From Defluviitaleaceae bacterium (GTDB lineage: Bacteria > Bacillota > Clostridia > Lachnospirales > WQUN01): a stretch of DNA of 59,250 nt. Location: assembly GCA_009785605.1 (NCBI GenBank), contig WQVY01000006.1, forward strand, positions 1 to 59,250. Reading direction: 5' to 3'. Positions 16,657 through 25,261 of the stretch are shown here, piece after piece. Position 1 is the first letter of the stretch. Each line of letters starts with the position of its first letter. The position numbers and the translations under genes were made by a program. A model generated the notes under the pieces. The model worked only from the letters and a program-made list of their open reading frames with translations. It was not told the DNA's origin and did not search any database.

Positions 16657-17155
16657 TAATCAAGGAAAAATCCGCGGGCGGGTAAGCATAATTGATATTA
16701 TTATTGTTCTTGTTGTGCTGGCACTTGTTGCAGGGTTTGTGTACAGGCGTGCAACACCACATATATCAGACATAATACGCGGGGAGACACCGTTCTATGT
16801 GACTTTTGAAGTCAACCGTATTAGAAGTGTCATTGCGGAGGATTCTGTCGTTGTTGGGGACAAAGTATTTAGGCAACATGCAACACGCCAGGCACTGGGC
16901 ACAATTGTGAATATAGAGCATATGCCCGCAACAGAAGTAATGATGCGGACAGACGGCACAGCTATACTTGCAACAATGGAAGAACGTTACTCCCTACGCA
17001 TCACAATCCAAGCCACCGGGAGTATTACCAACTCCGGCTTCTTTGTTAACGGCAACGACCATCTATCCCCCGGCGGCGAGGTTGCAATTATAAACAACCG
17101 GTTTATCTTCCCGCTAGCACGGGTTTACTATGTAGGGACAGAGCGGCCACAATGA
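16649..17155 (+). CDS. DUF4330 family protein
   Basis: A 168-residue membrane-anchored protein beginning MIDNQGKIRGRVSIIDIIIV, the clear DUF4330 signature, then one helix to about residue 30 and an external domain ending FPLARVYYVGTERPQ. The family is common in Clostridia next to polysaccharide genes, but its function is unknown. The ribosome site GGAGGG is inside the previous gene, and the stop overlaps the next ATG as ATGA. This indicates strict translational coupling in the set 12977-18318. Confidence 0.82.
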   Translation: MIDNQGKIRGRVSIIDIIIVLVVLALVAGFVYRRATPHISDIIRGETPFYVTFEVNRIRSVIAEDSVVVGDKVFRQHATRQALGTIVNIEHMPATEVMMRTDGTAILATMEERYSLRITIQATGSITNSGFFVNGNDHLSPGGEVAIINNRFIFPLARVYYVGTERPQ

Positions 17156-18318
17156 CGCGGCTTTCTATTGGGGGTACAAAAACTTATAAGCGTACGGTTA
17201 TACGCTTAGTAGGGGCACCGGCCATTATTGTGCTTGGGCTGGTTTTGCTGCTTGCAGCAAGCCGGTTTCCTAGTTTTGCGACTTGGTATGCTGCACATGT
17301 TTATCCTGTTTTCCCCCATACTATTGGCCGGTTTTGGGGCTTGTTCCCATTTTCGGGGTTTGAGATTTTGGTGCTGGCATTGGCAATATATATTGTAGTT
17401 GATATTGTGCGTGTTATCGTGGGCTATATAAAGTCCCGTAGGCATTCGTTTATATATTGGAGCGAAACCGCAAGCACAAGCTCACGTATCAAGTCCATGG
17501 CGCTTCGCCTTCTATACTCGTTGGCGGCGCTTTTTTTGATGTTTGTGCTTACTACAGGCATCAATTATAACCGCGAGTCATTTGCCTACCACACAGGCAT
17601 CACAATCCAAGACTCAACAATATATGAACTAGAGCAACTGTATATGCTACTCATAGCCAGGGCAGAAATACTATCGAACGAAATAGAAACAGACGAACAC
17701 GGCCGCTTCCTGCTAAAGCGTGAAGGCATACACGAGTACGCACGGCAGTCTATGCATGAGCTAAACAGTTTATATGGCGGGCTTGGTACGTACTTTGTAC
17801 GTGCAAAAGCCCCAATGTTTTCGCGTGTGCTTTCGAATATGAATATAGGCGGCTTCTTCTCCCCATGGACATTAGAGGCCCACTTCAATGGTGACATGCC
17901 GGGCCAAAGCATCCCATTTGTTATAAACCACGAGCTGGCACATGCAGCAGGGCACATGCGCGAAGACGAAGCCAACTTTATCGCATACCTGGCTAGTAAT
18001 ATTTCGGGAAATGTAGACTTTAGGTATAGTGCCACCTATATTGCCATAAGCTATGTACTCAACGACTTGCGCCGCGCTGTAAGCGCGGACAGATATCGCG
18101 AGCTTTTTGCAAAACTGCCAGCGCAAGTGCAGCGTGACTTTGCCGCTGCCCGCGAGTATTGGCAAAGCTTCCAGGGCCGGGCCGCAGATATATCTACCCG
18201 CACCAATGACCTTTATTTACGCCTCAACCAGCAGCAAGATGGGGTGCTTAGTTATGGGCGTATGGTTGCATTACTGCTGGCATATTACCGCGAGGCAGGG
18301 TTGTTAGATGTGACATAA
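17152..18318 (+). CDS. DUF3810 family membrane metalloprotease-like protein
   Basis: A 388-residue protein with three N-terminal membrane helices (about residues 21-42, 66-90 and 116-138) and a soluble domain. The domain contains NHELAHAAGHMREDEANFIAYLA, an HExxH zinc-protease motif (about residues 261-265) with a downstream E in the DEANF segment that could be the third ligand. This matches DUF3810. A role in processing envelope proteins is an inference. It is the last gene of the overlapped surface set. Confidence 0.82.
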   Translation: MTRLSIGGTKTYKRTVIRLVGAPAIIVLGLVLLLAASRFPSFATWYAAHVYPVFPHTIGRFWGLFPFSGFEILVLALAIYIVVDIVRVIVGYIKSRRHSFIYWSETASTSSRIKSMALRLLYSLAALFLMFVLTTGINYNRESFAYHTGITIQDSTIYELEQLYMLLIARAEILSNEIETDEHGRFLLKREGIHEYARQSMHELNSLYGGLGTYFVRAKAPMFSRVLSNMNIGGFFSPWTLEAHFNGDMPGQSIPFVINHELAHAAGHMREDEANFIAYLASNISGNVDFRYSATYIAISYVLNDLRRAVSADRYRELFAKLPAQVQRDFAAAREYWQSFQGRAADISTRTNDLYLRLNQQQDGVLSYGRMVALLLAYYREAGLLDVT

Positions 18319-18331
18319 ACGTCGAAAATAT

Positions 18332-18352
18332 TGTAATAAACCTGTAATAAAC
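18332..18352 (+). promoter_or_regulatory. direct repeat upstream of stalk-domain gene
   Basis: TGTAATAAAC occurs at 18332-18341 and 18343-18352, exactly 11 bases (one helical turn) apart, in the 123-base gap before the next gene. It could be a tandem operator. No regulator is implied. Confidence 0.3.
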
Positions 18353-18441
18353 AAAATAGGAACATCCCATATACAACAGCGTTTTATTGGCTGAACGGCA
18401 AAAAATATAAGCGAGTGATTCGCAAAGAAAGAGTGATTAAT

Positions 18442-19302
18442 ATGAAAAGAAAAACAATCGTTGCCATTATGATGGCAGCAGTAATGGCCCTTAGCCCCAT
18501 ATTGGCACTGGCACAAGATGATTATACGCCAGAGGGCGCAACCGAGGTAACCGCACTGTTTAATCTAGTAGACCCAGACGGCCCTGGGGACGAGTTTGCC
18601 ATGCAAAGCGAAGACGGCGAGCTAGTGATTAATATCACCAACGACACCCCAGTATACTTCGAAGACTACGTACCCCTAAGCGAAGATTGCGAAGACTGTG
18701 AAGAACTAACAAAAAACGCACGCGAAGTACTATTTGGCCGCACCCTGGCAGAAGTACTAGACAACAGAAACCTGCGCGTTGTGTTCGAAGACAGTTACCA
18801 TATAGAGCCTATTAGCATAACAATATTGTTTGAAAGTATTGTTACGTTGCCAGAAACAATAAACGGCGACCTGGATTTGGGCGACTATGACGAAGTTGTA
18901 TATGACTACGGCCATGACTATGACCTAGAATCAAACGACCCATTAATATTAAACGGCGAGCTGGTAGTAAACGGCGAAATTATCGTAAATGCACCCGCAC
19001 CATTTGTAACAGACAACAATATAGTAATGGTTCCCTTGAGGGTAGTTGCTGAGGCTCTGGGCTATGACGTAACATGGAATGGCTACCTGCGTAGTGTGCA
19101 GCTTGGCGTTGGCATACACCTTTGGATTGGCGGTTACGAAGTCCACATAGGCAGGATGGCCCCAATAGAGATTTCTGCAGCCCCAGTACTTGTAAACAAT
19201 TTAACATTTGTACCGCTGGATTTCTTCCGCAATATCCTTAACCAGACCGCATATGCATTTGAAGGACAAGTTGTGATTGAAACGTATTCGGATATGGCGT
19301 AA
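18442..19302 (+). CDS. exported protein with copper-amine-oxidase-like stalk domain
   Basis: A 286-residue protein with the signal peptide MKRKTIVAIMMAAVMALSPILALAQ. An acidic middle region includes a CEDCEE pair and a D/Y-rich stretch (DLGDYDEVVYDYGHDYDLE). The C-terminal domain has the repeated pattern PFVTDNNIVMVPLRVVAEALGYDVTWNG and VLVNNLTFVPLDFFRNIL. This is the copper amine oxidase N-terminal or stalk domain, widespread in clostridial surface proteins and without copper or oxidase activity of its own. The ATG at 18442 gives a normal signal peptide. It is followed by a strong terminator. Confidence 0.82.
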   Translation: MKRKTIVAIMMAAVMALSPILALAQDDYTPEGATEVTALFNLVDPDGPGDEFAMQSEDGELVINITNDTPVYFEDYVPLSEDCEDCEELTKNAREVLFGRTLAEVLDNRNLRVVFEDSYHIEPISITILFESIVTLPETINGDLDLGDYDEVVYDYGHDYDLESNDPLILNGELVVNGEIIVNAPAPFVTDNNIVMVPLRVVAEALGYDVTWNGYLRSVQLGVGIHLWIGGYEVHIGRMAPIEISAAPVLVNNLTFVPLDFFRNILNQTAYAFEGQVVIETYSDMA

Positions 19303-19337
19303 TACCAATTCCACATTAAATCTATAGCGTAATTAAT

Positions 19338-19403
19338 AAAACAGTCCGACCAAGTCAAAAGCAGCGTGTGATTCAACGCTTTTGGGCTTGGTTGGACTGT
19401 TTT
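19338..19403. terminator. long bidirectional terminator
   Basis: A 17-bp stem AAAACAGTCCGACCAAG/CTTGGTTGGACTGTTTT with one G:T encloses a second stem AAAAGC/GCTTTT. It lies between the convergent stalk-protein and XRE-TPR genes and overlaps the stop of the latter. Confidence 0.85.
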
Positions 19404-20706
19404 AATTTGCTACAATTCGTAATAACGCCAAGTTGCCCTTCATAAGCATATAAAATATATTAGATGCTTCATTGGCATACTTTAGGGCGGGTTTATACAT
19501 TCCTTTTTCTTCGTAATGTTTGCTTAGCCAGTCAAAGCATTTCATTACAACTGTGCACATGCCGTATTCATGTAATGCTGGGATGGCTGTCCATACCATG
19601 TAGTCAGCAGATGCCTTGTCGTCTAGTGTGACAGAATGCTTTAACGCATGCAGCCATTCATACCACAACGTACCCTTAGCAACCAGGGGTATGCACTTGT
19701 TTAGGCATTCTATGGCTTTATCTGTCTTGTTGTACTCGCGAAAAAACGTAGCTGCATAACATAGGTACTCTACATATGATTCGTCGTTTTTATTGCAGTA
19801 GTGGGATGCTTTATTCAAGTTTTCATGTGCTTTGTCGTAGTCTCCAGCTTCATGAAACACCTTGCCCAGGCTAAAATATATTTCATAAAGTGTTGGGTTA
19901 TCGTCGCTTTTATTATTGGTTACATATTCGCGGCAGTCGTTAAGCATCTGTATGGCTTTGTTGGTTTTACCTATTTTGCTGTACCCAATTGCTAAGAGCT
20001 TTTGCGTGGCAAAACCAAGCCTCACACTTGCCAAATCATATTTGTATACCTGAAATTTTTCAAAATTCATGACCGCAAGATAAGGATAGCCACAATTTAT
20101 AAGGCAGCTCCCAATATTGTAATAAAGTGCCCTGTCATTCACATGCAACCGGTTGCCAACGGCCTCTGCCTTGAAATACATAGCCAATGCCTGCTTATAC
20201 CGCCACTGCGTATGATAACAAAACCCGCATAAACAGTAATACCAGTACAATAATTCACCATCAAGCCCATCTTCCATCTTGCTCAAAGCCACAAAAAGCC
20301 TGTCGTATTCATCTTTTTTGCCTAGCCTGAAATAGTACTTTGTACAAAACAAATCAAACAGGGTTTGCAAACCCGTGTCATACGACCATCTCACACGCCT
20401 GGCCAGTATGTGATACAGCTCGGCTGCCAGCTTTATATCACCATATGTGACTGTGTCGTTCCATGCGCGCAGCTCGTTTTTCATTGCTTCTACTTCGCTA
20501 TCCGTTATTGGGACATCTGTCATATGCGTTTCTTGCCTAAACGCAATAAGGACATCTGCCGAGACAGGGCACCTTCCGTTTTCGTAGTTTCCTATCAAAG
20601 ACGAGCTATAACCCATGGCAATTGCCAGGTCTAGCTGGGTCTTTTTTAGTGCAACTCTAATACGCGCCATTTTTGCCCCTGGTATCAACGTCTTTGTCAT
20701 TAGCAT
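19402..20706 (-). CDS. XRE-family regulator with TPR domain (RRNPP-like architecture)
   Basis: A 434-residue protein. Residues about 12-65 form a helix-turn-helix (GAKMARIRVALKKTQLDLAIAMGYSSSLIGNYENGRCPV), followed by a long all-helical region. That region has TPR-like repeats such as LYEIYFSLGKVFHEAGDYDKAHENLNKA and LCYAATFFREYNKTDKAIECLNKC. This is the layout of peptide-sensing regulators in Firmicutes (PlcR/Rgg/NprR group). No signal-peptide gene is evident next to it, so a peptide ligand is only a possibility. ATG 20706 follows AAAGGT closely; ATG 20700 is an alternative. It is divergent from a small XRE regulator over a region with repeated operator-like sites. Confidence 0.8.
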   Translation of the reverse strand: MLMTKTLIPGAKMARIRVALKKTQLDLAIAMGYSSSLIGNYENGRCPVSADVLIAFRQETHMTDVPITDSEVEAMKNELRAWNDTVTYGDIKLAAELYHILARRVRWSYDTGLQTLFDLFCTKYYFRLGKKDEYDRLFVALSKMEDGLDGELLYWYYCLCGFCYHTQWRYKQALAMYFKAEAVGNRLHVNDRALYYNIGSCLINCGYPYLAVMNFEKFQVYKYDLASVRLGFATQKLLAIGYSKIGKTNKAIQMLNDCREYVTNNKSDDNPTLYEIYFSLGKVFHEAGDYDKAHENLNKASHYCNKNDESYVEYLCYAATFFREYNKTDKAIECLNKCIPLVAKGTLWYEWLHALKHSVTLDDKASADYMVWTAIPALHEYGMCTVVMKCFDWLSKHYEEKGMYKPALKYANEASNIFYMLMKGNLALLRIVAN

Positions 20707-20767
20707 ACATACCTTTCGCAATGCAGAATATTGTCGCACGTCAACATATAATGCAATCTCATGTCTT

Positions 20768-20894
20768 ACTATGCGTATTATATAAAATCAATGGCAAAGT
20801 GCAATATGTCTAAAAAATAATTTTGTATTCGCAAACAATAAACAAAATATGCAGCTCGCAGTAAGAGTCAAAATGCATAACTATGCGTACTATA
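20768..20894. promoter_or_regulatory. paired operator-like repeats between two regulators
   Basis: ACTATGCGTATTATA (20768-20782) and ACTATGCGTACTATA (20880-20894) are identical at 14 of 15 positions and 112 bases apart, in the divergent region of two HTH genes. Each is partly symmetrical around TATGCGTA. Autoregulatory binding by one of the two regulators is the simplest reading. Confidence 0.45.
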
Positions 20895-20938
20895 GCAACC
20901 ATATGATGCATATAAGATATGCCGAATTGTAGAACAAC

Positions 20939-20956
20939 AGCAATTCACCTTTAAAT
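20939..20956 (+). repeat. fragment of the palindromic element found in the V-ATPase subunit E gene
   Basis: AGCAATTCACCTTTAAAT is identical over 18 bases to 44677-44694, one arm of the in-frame palindrome. No matching second arm was seen nearby, so this is a partial copy or a related element. It lies 28 bases before the small XRE gene. Confidence 0.55.
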
Positions 20957-20983
20957 TTGCATTTATCCCAAGGAGGACAAAAA

Positions 20984-21373
20984 ATGGCTAAATCACAAGA
21001 AAAAAGAAACGAAAAGGCACGCACAGACACCATAGTAGGCAAGAACATCCGCAACACAAGAAAGGCACGCAAGATATCCATGACAGAGATGGCACATTTA
21101 CTAGATGTTAGCCCATCGCATATGGGTTTACTTGAGCGCGGCGAACGTGGAGTAACGGCAGTCAACCTTGCCAGGTTAAAGAGTATATTTGATGTACCGC
21201 TAGATACCTTATTTGGTGACTCGTCTACAGACATCCTCACACACCCCGATTCAGATGCCCAAGCATACCGGCTCAAGATAAACAGCATCCTAAGCAAGTT
21301 ATCTGTCCGCAACTTGGAGGTTGTTGTATGCCTAGTAAGTGAGTTGAGCAAAGATAAAAATAGCGAAGTATAA
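20984..21373 (+). CDS. small XRE-family transcriptional regulator
   Basis: A 129-residue DNA-binding protein. After a basic N-terminus it has a Cro/C1-type HTH at about residues 18-72 (VGKNIRNTRKARKISMTEMAHLLDVSPSHMGLLERGERGV) and a short helical C-terminus. The ATG at 20984 follows AAGGAGG at good spacing; the upstream in-frame ATG at 20957 overlaps the repeat fragment and lacks a ribosome site. It is monocistronic with a terminator behind it and may regulate itself and the divergent XRE-TPR gene through the repeats between them. Confidence 0.87.
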   Translation: MAKSQEKRNEKARTDTIVGKNIRNTRKARKISMTEMAHLLDVSPSHMGLLERGERGVTAVNLARLKSIFDVPLDTLFGDSSTDILTHPDSDAQAYRLKINSILSKLSVRNLEVVVCLVSELSKDKNSEV

Positions 21374-21408
21374 CAGCACCCCCCAAGCTATACACAAACA
21401 TAAAAATA

Positions 21409-21440
21409 GCCCCCTCTAGAAAACCAAATCCAGAGGGGGC
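21409..21440. terminator. bidirectional terminator
   Basis: The stem GCCCCCTCTAGA/TCCAGAGGGGGC (one mismatch, 8-base loop) is flanked by A-rich and T-rich sequence. It lies between the small XRE gene and the convergent DegV gene. Confidence 0.8.
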
Positions 21441-21484
21441 CAATTTATTGTTGTCTTACATATTAAGAAGTTGAATAAAGCGTT

Positions 21485-22360
21485 TTACTTCCGCACTTCG
21501 CTACCTTCAAAAATAAGTGCAATGGTCCCAGGGCCTGTATGCGCGCCAATTACCGGGCCTATATCGTTAACCAAAAATGATGTATATCCATATTTTTTGG
21601 TAATCATGTCTTGCATCTGCTTGGCGTAGTCGGGTACATCGCTGTGGGCAATATATATCGGCCCGTATTTGGGGTCGTATTTAGCTTCATCCAGCTTGCT
21701 GGATATATAGTCAAAAGCCTTTTCGCGGCCGCGAGCCTTGTGCAGTGGCACTAGTTTACCTTCTGCTGTTATGGCAATAACGGGCTTGACGCTAAGCATC
21801 GTACCAAAGAAAGCCGCTGCACCAGAAACACGCCCACCGCGCCTCATATGATGCAAGTCGTCGGCCATTACCCAGTGGTGCAAACGCTGTACTACGTCTT
21901 CTACATAGGCGGCGGCTTCGTCTAGGCTTTTGCCTTCGTTTTGGGCCTTTACGGCACCAATGCCAAGTAGCCCAATCCCCATAGACGCAGCCTTGGAGTC
22001 TATGGTTATAATCGTACGCTCTGGATATTTTTCGCTTAGTTCCCGGGCGGCCAGTTGACTCATTTCAAAGCTTTTGCTTAGCATGGATGACAAGCAAATG
22101 TATAGTATGTCTTTACCTTCTTGCAAAAATGGTTCCCAAACTTCTACATACCGTTGGGGCGTGATTTGCGTGGTACTGGCCATCTTGCCAGCCCTTAATG
22201 CGTCATAAAAGTCTTTTTTAGACTGGTCCCGGTAGTCTAGATGGTTGTAATATTCCGTGCCGTCCAAGTTATAGATGTAAGGGATTATAACAATCCCTTC
22301 TGCCATAGCCGGCGTTAGGTCACCACAGGAATCGGACACTACTACATAATTGTTGCTCAT
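21485..22360 (-). CDS. DegV family fatty-acid-binding protein
   Basis: A 291-residue cytoplasmic protein of the DegV/FakB family, which binds an acyl chain and in characterised species presents it to the FakA kinase. The N-terminal opening VVSDSCGDLTPAMAEGIVIIPYIYNLDG, the TTQITPQRYVEVWEP motif, the ICLSSMLSKSFEMSQLAA segment and DSKAASMGIGLL are standard. ARGREKAFDYISSKL and ahsdvPDYAKQM fill the C-terminal lobe. GGGGGT lies just upstream of the ATG. It has its own promoter and no FakA gene beside it. Confidence 0.93.
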   Translation of the reverse strand: MSNNYVVVSDSCGDLTPAMAEGIVIIPYIYNLDGTEYYNHLDYRDQSKKDFYDALRAGKMASTTQITPQRYVEVWEPFLQEGKDILYICLSSMLSKSFEMSQLAARELSEKYPERTIITIDSKAASMGIGLLGIGAVKAQNEGKSLDEAAAYVEDVVQRLHHWVMADDLHHMRRGGRVSGAAAFFGTMLSVKPVIAITAEGKLVPLHKARGREKAFDYISSKLDEAKYDPKYGPIYIAHSDVPDYAKQMQDMITKKYGYTSFLVNDIGPVIGAHTGPGTIALIFEGSEVRK

Positions 22361-22413
22361 GAGATTACCCCCTTCGTTTTAACCAAGTAAAAAACTATTG
22401 GTTTCATAGATAC

Positions 22414-22442
22414 AATATATACAAAAAATGGACGCAAGTAAA
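22414..22442 (-). promoter_or_regulatory. promoter of DegV gene
   Basis: Read leftward, TTTACT, a 17-base spacer and TATATT lie about 55-80 bases before the DegV start. It is a reasonable sigma-A match. Confidence 0.5.
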
Positions 22443-22485
22443 GACAAGTGTGATATTATGTAAAAGCAAGTACAATATCCTCACA

Positions 22486-23019
22486 TCAAGATTTAAACAT
22501 CCTTTTAATTTTGAGCCTATCCAGCGCCACCGCAATCACAAAATAGGCAACAATACTTCCAACCCCTTGCACAAGCAAGCCAGGAAGTGCCGCTACCCCA
22601 CCACCAAAACCACCAAACAAAATCATGTTAGCAAAAAAATATAACACGGTATTTATCCCCGCCGCCGCAAAAGGTGCCACCCGGTTGCGCAGCGGCCCCA
22701 AAATAGTATCTCCACGGCTAGTAAAACACAGTGCCATAATCGGCTTAATAACAATAGTAAACGGGAACCATATAGCGCCACCCTCTGCCGCAAGGTTAAA
22801 AAGCCCCGGCCCAAGTGCCGCAACAAACAAGTTAAACGGAAACGGCAATAGCGCCGCCGCAACAAAAATCAACGAATCGCCAAAATGAATAAACCCCCCA
22901 AACCCATTGGGCAACCTAAAAAAATAAATCATCAAAAATATAATTGCGATAAATGTAGCAGACCGCACAAGCGTATATATATTGGTGCGCAAAGCGCCAC
23001 CCCTTTCAATAAACTTCAT
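22486..23019 (-). CDS. ECF-type substrate-binding membrane component (TIGR04002-like)
   Basis: A 177-residue integral membrane protein with five or six helices. The pattern RSATFIAIIFLMIYFFRLPN, GFIHFGDSLIFVAAALLPFPFNLFVAALGPGLFNLAA and FTIVIKPIMALCFTSRG is typical of S components of energy-coupling-factor vitamin transporters, and I associate it with TIGR04002. The substrate is unknown, and no ECF ATPase or T component is nearby, so it would use a shared module encoded elsewhere. There is no obvious ribosome site before the ATG at 23019, and it is divergent from ppk with only 43 bases between. Confidence 0.78.
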   Translation of the reverse strand: MKFIERGGALRTNIYTLVRSATFIAIIFLMIYFFRLPNGFGGFIHFGDSLIFVAAALLPFPFNLFVAALGPGLFNLAAEGGAIWFPFTIVIKPIMALCFTSRGDTILGPLRNRVAPFAAAGINTVLYFFANMILFGGFGGGVAALPGLLVQGVGSIVAYFVIAVALDRLKIKRMFKS

Positions 23020-23062
23020 GTGTAATAATTAAAGCCCACATACATACAACCCGGAGGCGCAT

Positions 23063-25195
23063 ATGAACCTAAAAGACCCTGCACTATACCTTAATCGCGA
23101 GCTTAGCTGGCTAGACTTTAACCAGCGCGTACTAGAAGAAGCCCAAGACAAAACACTCCCGCTAATGGAAAGGCTAAAATTCTTATCTATTACAGCTTCC
23201 AACCTAGACGAGTTTTTCATGGTACGAGTAGCGTCTCTACTGCGCAAGGAAAACGCCGCACCAGATGCCTCCGGCCTTACGCCGGAAGCCCAGCTAACCG
23301 CCATATCACAGCACATACATGACGTAGTAGCACGGCAATATAGCTGTTTTACGCGTAGCCTCATCCCCGCAATGGAAAAAGAAGGCATACGCCTGCTAAC
23401 ATACGAACAGCTAGACCCGATACAGCAGGCCTACGTAGACAAATATTTCAACGATGTACTATACCAAGTATTAACCCCCATGGCTATAGACAAGAGCCGC
23501 CCGTTCCCCAACCTAAACAACCGTACAATCAACTTGTTTATAGAACTAGCGACAGACGAAACCATGCCCGTACGCACAGTAGAATGGGTAGAAGAAGAAG
23601 GCCGCTGGCGTATAGTAGAAGATAGCGGGCACGGCCCGTTGTATGCGTTAATGCAGGTACCAACCATTATGCCACGTATTGTTAAGCTACCCTCGCCAGA
23701 AGGGCAGCATCATTATATCCTACTAGAAAATATAATCATGGCCCATATAGGCCGGCTGTTTCTTGGGCACACGGTGACCCGTACCAGCCTATTGCGCGTC
23801 ACACGCAACTCCGAATATACAATAGACGAAGACGACTCTAACGACTTACTAGACGAGCTGGCCCGCTCCATAAAAGACAGGCGCTGGGGCTACCCTGTGC
23901 GCGTAGAAATTTCTAAGGGTATAAGTAAGCCTGGGCTTAAACTTCTAATAAAAACCCTTAACCTTACAACAGATAAAATCTACGAAATAAACGGTCCGCT
24001 AGACCTTACCGCCTGGATGACATTTGCCGCTTCCAAAGAGTTTGCGCATCTTAGAAATGTGCCGTGGCCCCCGGTACAGCCTTCTGATTTTCTTAACCAG
24101 CCATGTATGTTCGATGTAATTAAGAAAAAGGACGTACTTGTGCACCATCCTTATATGTCGTTTGATTCTGTTGTAAGGTTTGTGCAAGAAGCTGCCGCCT
24201 GCCCCAATGTGTTGGCCATTAAGCAGACCCTGTACCGTGTATCTGGGCAGTCACCAATAATAAGCGCCCTAATCCAGGCCGCCGAAAACGGTAAAGAAGT
24301 AAGCGTACTGGTAGAGCTAAAGGCCAGGTTTGACGAAGAAAACAATATTAACTGGGCCAAGCTCTTAGAAAAATCCGGCGTGCACGTCGTGTATGGGCTG
24401 GTAGGGCTAAAAACTCACTGCAAGGTCTGCTTAGTAGTGCGCCGCGAAGACGACGCAATACGCAGGTACATGCACCTAAGCACAGGCAACTACAACGAGG
24501 CTACCGCCAAGATATATACTGATATTGGCCTATTTACATGTAGGGATGCTTTTGGGCAAGACGCATCCAATTTGTTCAATGTACTAACAGGCTACTCAAA
24601 GGCCACAGACTGGCACAAGTTTGCAGTAGCGCCAGGCAACCTGCGCTCCACTTTCTTACGACTTGTAAAGGAAGAAATGCTGTTTGCCGAGCGCGGCCAA
24701 AAGGCTGAAATCACAGCCAAAATGAACTCGCTGTCAGATGTGGAGATGATACAGGCCCTGTATAAAGCATCTGCTGCCGGTGTACGCATCCGCTTGTTAG
24801 TACGGGGCATATGCTGCCTACGCGCGGGCATTCCCGGAATCAGCGAAAACATAAGCGTCTCCAGCATTGTTGACCGGTATCTAGAACATAACAGGATTTT
24901 TGTTTTTGGCGGCGGTGGGCAAACCAAGGTATACCTCTCCAGTGCAGATTGGATGACACGCAACCTTGACAGGCGGGTAGAGGTGCTTTTTCCTATAGAA
25001 GATGCCGACTTACAAGCAGAGCTGATAGGCCAGCTAGAAATTTCTTTTGCCGATAACGTAAAACGTCAGGAACAAATGCCAGATGGCAGTTATCAAAGGC
25101 CGGGTAGGCGTGGCCGTACGGCTGTCCAGTCGCAGTTTGAACATCATAAACGGGCAGAAGAAAGTACTGTAGAGGCCTCACAAAAAATGCTATAA
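23063..25195 (+). CDS. ppk: polyphosphate kinase 1
   Basis: A 710-residue enzyme that polymerises the gamma phosphate of ATP into polyphosphate and can run in reverse. It has the PPK1 N-terminal domain (LYLNRELSWLDFNQRVLEEA, ASNLDEFFMVRVASL), the middle head domain, and two phospholipase-D-like C-terminal domains. RYMHLSTGNYNEATAKIYTD carries the autophosphorylated His, and IVDRYLEHNRIFVF carries the second conserved His. Motifs LVELKARFDEENNI and GLKTHCKVCLV are intact. CGGAGG precedes the ATG. It looks monocistronic. Confidence 0.95.
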   Translation: MNLKDPALYLNRELSWLDFNQRVLEEAQDKTLPLMERLKFLSITASNLDEFFMVRVASLLRKENAAPDASGLTPEAQLTAISQHIHDVVARQYSCFTRSLIPAMEKEGIRLLTYEQLDPIQQAYVDKYFNDVLYQVLTPMAIDKSRPFPNLNNRTINLFIELATDETMPVRTVEWVEEEGRWRIVEDSGHGPLYALMQVPTIMPRIVKLPSPEGQHHYILLENIIMAHIGRLFLGHTVTRTSLLRVTRNSEYTIDEDDSNDLLDELARSIKDRRWGYPVRVEISKGISKPGLKLLIKTLNLTTDKIYEINGPLDLTAWMTFAASKEFAHLRNVPWPPVQPSDFLNQPCMFDVIKKKDVLVHHPYMSFDSVVRFVQEAAACPNVLAIKQTLYRVSGQSPIISALIQAAENGKEVSVLVELKARFDEENNINWAKLLEKSGVHVVYGLVGLKTHCKVCLVVRREDDAIRRYMHLSTGNYNEATAKIYTDIGLFTCRDAFGQDASNLFNVLTGYSKATDWHKFAVAPGNLRSTFLRLVKEEMLFAERGQKAEITAKMNSLSDVEMIQALYKASAAGVRIRLLVRGICCLRAGIPGISENISVSSIVDRYLEHNRIFVFGGGGQTKVYLSSADWMTRNLDRRVEVLFPIEDADLQAELIGQLEISFADNVKRQEQMPDGSYQRPGRRGRTAVQSQFEHHKRAEESTVEASQKML

Positions 25196-25261
25196 TATCC
25201 GCTATATAGTCGTTATACGACCATATAAACAGATCATGATTTTAATTAAAGGGGGAACACA

